From Atopobium sp. (GTDB lineage: Bacteria; Actinomycetota; Coriobacteriia; Coriobacteriales; Atopobiaceae): a stretch of DNA of 9,054 bases. Of this stretch, positions 6,037 to 9,054 are shown piece by piece. The notes under the pieces are model-generated. The model was not told the origin of the DNA, searched no databases, and saw only the letters and a list, made by a program, of their open reading frames with translations. The stretch spans positions 1 to 9,054 of the forward strand of contig JABZHP010000049.1 of NCBI GenBank assembly GCA_015258785.1, read 5' to 3'. A program made the position numbers and the translations under genes. Position 1 is the stretch's first letter. Each line of letters begins with the position of its first letter.

Positions 6037-9000
6037 CTACTCAACGCTCTTCAAGCTCTCCACCATATCAATATTTTTGAGCTTTGGCCGCATAGCAACA
6101 TACACTAACAGCGAGAAAACAAGCGTGAGTCCAAAGGCAAACCAATAACTTGGTGCATGGATAGCACGACCAAACATAACAAGATCAATCTCAGCGGTTT
6201 GAACTACAAATCCCTCAAGATAGGTTCCTAGAACAAGTCCAAAGAGCGCTCCAAAGACGGCTAGCAAAGCAATCTCTCTAAAAACGTAAGCATCAACCTC
6301 GTGTCGCGTAAATCCAAGTACTTTGAGGCTGGCAATCTCTCTAATGCGCTCTTCAATATTGATGTTCGTGAGGTTATACAAGACGATAAATGCCAACAGA
6401 GCTGCAGCCACAATAAGAATGGCTACCACGCGATTAACTACGGCAAGTGATTCTTTGTAGGTGTGAATAGCCTCATTGACGTCATCTACTGTTGCAACTC
6501 CTGCCTGGTTAATAAGCTTTTCTCCAAACGCATCTCTTGTTGTTTGATCCTCGGGAAGCGTTGCATACCAGCCATCCGTAGCGTCGTCTTGAATGCCCAG
6601 GGAATGCCATGCAGAAGGCCCTACATACAGATACGACCCAACGTAATTCTCGGCAACTCCTGTAATAGTAAGCGTGCTTGGCTCACCTGAAACGTTTCCA
6701 ATTCTGTCTTGAGCATAGACCTGAATGGTATCTCCCACACCTACACCAAGCCGTTTTGCAAGCTTCTCTGTAATTACAACCGAGTCTTCTCCAAGCTCTA
6801 TTGCCTGACCAGAAAGACGATTACGCAGAGTGGCTAAACCAGCCATATCTTGAAGAGAATTGCTGGTCATAATAGTTGTTCTTGTAAGCGAACCTGCTTT
6901 TTGTGTAGGTGACTCAAGAAGAACATTTTCTCTTGTTATGCGATGAATGTTTGTAGCGCCCACTTGATTGAGCTCTGCATTAATCTGATCAGCTTCTTCA
7001 CTTGAAACATCGGAGGTCATTCCCACAATGTAGTCATAATGCGAAATAGCTGGCCATTGGTTATCAATGATGTCGCTAATGGAATCCCTAAGGCCAAAAG
7101 CCACCAATAAAAGCGCAGTACATCCAGCAATTCCTACCAGCGTCATAATCAAGCGTCGCTTATAGCGGACAAGGTTTCTGATTGTAACTTTCCACGAGAA
7201 AGACAATCTGGACCATAGAGGCTCAACGCGCTCAAGCAAAATCTTCGAGCCCGCTTTTGGAGCTTTTGGAAGCATAAGACTAGAAGGTTCTTCTTTCAGT
7301 GATGACAAGACGGCGGCCATTGTAGAGAGCAGCGTGATACCTATGCCAGAGAGCCCCGAGAGTAGCGCACTATCAAGTTGAATAGGATAAGGAGCTCCCC
7401 CATTTGGGATGGTATAAATTGACCCGTATGCAGAGATAATAACGCCTGGCAACACTTGACTTAAACATGCTATGCCAATAACGGCACCCAAAAGTGAGGC
7501 GAGCAAGGCATATAACAGGTACTTTGCCGCAATCTGAGCAGTTGAATAACCAAGCGCCTTATGAACACCAATAAGCGTACGTTCTTCAGAAACCATACGC
7601 GTCATACTGGTAAGTGAAACCAGAGCTGCAACCAAGAAGAACATCAGCGGGAATACATTAGCAATATCATTGATACGCTCAGAGTCTGCTTGATAAGCTG
7701 CAACACCAATCTCTTTTGTGCGATCAAGTACATACACATCGGGCTCTTTAAGCTCATCAATCTTCTTCTGAGCTTCATCAAGCTCTTTCTGACCGTCAGC
7801 AAGTTGTTTCTCAACCTCAATGCGTTGCTCCTCAAGACTCTGTCTTCCCTCGTTAGTCTGAGCTTCTGCACTTTGGAGGGCTGTTTGTCCTGCGCTCAGA
7901 CGACTAAGCGACGCAGCAAGTTTTTCTTGAGCCGCAGCTAACTGATCTGCAGTAGCACTTCTCGCCTCACTCAAATCCCGACGCGCCTGAGCCACTTGTG
8001 ACTCTGCCTCATGTAGTTGAGCTGTGCGCTGATCAAGCTCTTCCCTCGCAGCCGCAAGAGTCTGCTGCTGGGTAGCCAATTCTGTCTCTGCAGCCGTAAT
8101 CTGTGCTTGTGCGGCGAGAAGGACGTCTACTTGCGTAGTTGGCAGACCTAAAGCACTGAGCTGTTGCCGCGCTTCTTCAAGACTCGAAGCGGTGATGCCT
8201 TGCGCAGCAAGCCCCGCAAGATACGCATCTCTACCCGATTCAAACGCGCTCTTTTGCTGCGTAAACGTTGCTTGTCCTGCATTGAAAGCAGCAAGGCCAG
8301 CTTGATACTGAGCCTCTCCTGCACTGAGCTCAGCTGTACCCTGAGCTATTTGAGCCTCTGAGGCAGTAATCTGAGCTTCCGCTTGTGCAAATTGCCGCTC
8401 AGCACTGTAGCGAGAAGCTGTAAGCTGCTGACGTCCCGCATCATATTGACGCTGACCATCATCCAGCTTTTGCTGCTGAGCGGAAATTTGTGCCTCCGCA
8501 TCATCAAGCTTCTTCTGAGCATCCCCTAGTTTATCCGCGGCCTCTTGTCTTGATTGCTCCAGCTTTTGACGAGCCTCATCAACCTGAGTTTGAGCGTCAT
8601 CTTTGAGCTCTTGCAAACGAAGAGCAGCAAGCGACGGATTCATCTGTGTAATGCGTTCTGCAACGCTATCAACAGCGCTCTGATACGCCGATGAGCCGCT
8701 CTTATACCTGGTAGCACCCTGAACTGTCACATACACTTCGGTATAAGGGTCATCATTTGCAAAAGCATCTTCCGTAACATACACAAATTGCTGAACAATG
8801 CCGTTGCCTAACGATGTGGTACCAAAATTGCTTACATACGGATACGTTGGTGCATTTACAAAGCCAACAACCGTGTACGAACCACCCTTTAAATGAACTC
8901 CGTTTGAAGTATCTGGCAGCTCAATCTGTTGACCAAGGCTAATATCTGCACGTTTCTTGGGATCCGTGCTCATCACGCACTCGTAAGGCCCTTGAGGAAG

Positions 9001-9054
9001 CCTTCCCTCCACAACTATTGGTTGATTAAGCTCACCAGGTCTAAAAGAACTCAC
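6037..9054 (-). CDS. FtsX/MacB-type ABC transporter permease with coiled-coil arm (5' partial)
   Basis: This is the 1005-residue C-terminal part of a large ABC transporter permease. The N-terminus lies beyond the window: the GTG at the edge is simply the first in-frame codon seen. The family is built from two repeats of TM, external domain, three TM. Here the first TM is missing. An external domain (about 1-140) runs into a coiled-coil hairpin (about 141-436), followed by TMs at about 466-486, 512-535 and 562-584 with the FtsX signature between them (ERTLIGVHKALGYS, 491-504). The second repeat has a TM at about 635-653, an external domain at about 655-868, and TMs at about 871-895, 925-950 and 969-987 with EERIREIASLKVLGFTRHE (901-919). 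Such permeases lack their own ATPase and pair with a separate ATP-binding subunit, which is not in this window and probably lies upstream. They move lipids, peptides or lipoproteins, or transmit force across the membrane; the substrate here is unknown. The stop is TAG. Confidence 0.92.
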   Translation of the reverse strand: MSSFRPGELNQPIVVEGRLPQGPYECVMSTDPKKRADISLGQQIELPDTSNGVHLKGGSYTVVGFVNAPTYPYVSNFGTTSLGNGIVQQFVYVTEDAFANDDPYTEVYVTVQGATRYKSGSSAYQSAVDSVAERITQMNPSLAALRLQELKDDAQTQVDEARQKLEQSRQEAADKLGDAQKKLDDAEAQISAQQQKLDDGQRQYDAGRQQLTASRYSAERQFAQAEAQITASEAQIAQGTAELSAGEAQYQAGLAAFNAGQATFTQQKSAFESGRDAYLAGLAAQGITASSLEEARQQLSALGLPTTQVDVLLAAQAQITAAETELATQQQTLAAAREELDQRTAQLHEAESQVAQARRDLSEARSATADQLAAAQEKLAASLSRLSAGQTALQSAEAQTNEGRQSLEEQRIEVEKQLADGQKELDEAQKKIDELKEPDVYVLDRTKEIGVAAYQADSERINDIANVFPLMFFLVAALVSLTSMTRMVSEERTLIGVHKALGYSTAQIAAKYLLYALLASLLGAVIGIACLSQVLPGVIISAYGSIYTIPNGGAPYPIQLDSALLSGLSGIGITLLSTMAAVLSSLKEEPSSLMLPKAPKAGSKILLERVEPLWSRLSFSWKVTIRNLVRYKRRLIMTLVGIAGCTALLLVAFGLRDSISDIIDNQWPAISHYDYIVGMTSDVSSEEADQINAELNQVGATNIHRITRENVLLESPTQKAGSLTRTTIMTSNSLQDMAGLATLRNRLSGQAIELGEDSVVITEKLAKRLGVGVGDTIQVYAQDRIGNVSGEPSTLTITGVAENYVGSYLYVGPSAWHSLGIQDDATDGWYATLPEDQTTRDAFGEKLINQAGVATVDDVNEAIHTYKESLAVVNRVVAILIVAAALLAFIVLYNLTNINIEERIREIASLKVLGFTRHEVDAYVFREIALLAVFGALFGLVLGTYLEGFVVQTAEIDLVMFGRAIHAPSYWFAFGLTLVFSLLVYVAMRPKLKNIDMVESLKSVE
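7747..8634 (-). other. Coding segment for the permease's extracytoplasmic coiled-coil hairpin
   Basis: Residues 141-436 of the permease are almost entirely Ala, Gln, Glu, Lys, Leu and Asp in heptads, with no proline except near the middle. A break around residues 286-312 (including LGLPTTQV) splits it into two long helices, which suggests an antiparallel hairpin projecting from the outer face of the membrane. The end of the first helix has glycine at 239, 246, 253, 260, 274 and 281, all in the same heptad register, each with a hydrophobic residue three places before (Ile236, Leu243, Tyr250, Phe257, Phe271, Tyr278). The second helix has the same L-x-x-G spacing at 386/389 and 418/421. Confidence 0.75.

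Noticed and set aside
9052..9054. GTG at the window edge as the permease start
   Set aside because: The protein would lack the first transmembrane segment that the family needs, and no upstream sequence is visible to show a ribosome binding site. It is treated as an internal valine codon of a truncated gene.

Overview
The window looks like chromosomal DNA of moderate GC content from an anaerobic actinobacterium of the class Coriobacteriia (Atopobium/Lancefieldella/Olsenella-like). This assignment is an inference. It rests on the long FtsX-type permease with a coiled-coil arm, the slightly enlarged NAD+-dependent DNA ligase with an insertion in its helix-hairpin-helix region, and the multi-domain glycosyltransferase. 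No sequence search was possible. No phage, IS element, CRISPR array, rRNA or tRNA is visible.

Every supported gene is on the minus strand, so transcription runs from high to low coordinates. In that order: (1) a 5'-truncated FtsX/MacB-type ABC transporter permease (9054 to 6037, continuing beyond the window); (2) a three-module glycosyltransferase, GT2 + DUF4422-like + GT8 (5956 to 2912); (3) a perfect hairpin with a T-tract that reads as an intrinsic terminator (2904-2873); (4) the replication and repair ligase LigA (2857 to 740); (5) a promoter (732-704) driving a two-gene unit made of a 60-residue membrane hairpin protein (669 to 487) and a small ArsC/Spx-like thioredoxin-fold protein (466 to 98); (6) a 15-bp tandem repeat (31-90) with GCATGC cores, and next to it a perfect 9-bp DnaA box match (17-25).

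The permease and the glycosyltransferase are both cell-envelope functions, exporting or handling an envelope substrate and building a surface glycan respectively. The 80-bp gap between them has no convincing terminator, so they may share a transcript. LigA is a housekeeping gene without a functional link to its neighbours, and its promoter is not obvious because the hairpin fills its leader. The 60-aa gene and the ArsC/Spx-like gene are 20 bp apart, each has a good ribosome binding site, and they share a promoter, so they form a small operon.

No gene-free stretch exceeds 300 bases. The gaps are 1-97 (tandem repeat, DnaA box), 467-486 (RBS), 670-739 (promoter, RBS), 2858-2911 (terminator, ligA RBS) and 5957-6036 (glycosyltransferase leader). 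Long open frames on the plus strand are all antisense to these genes and are taken as shadows.

The window is mostly ordinary. The parts most worth a second look are the triple glycosyltransferase fusion, the glycine-heptad coiled coil in the permease, the terminator that fills the ligA leader, and the 15-bp repeat array at the end of the small operon.
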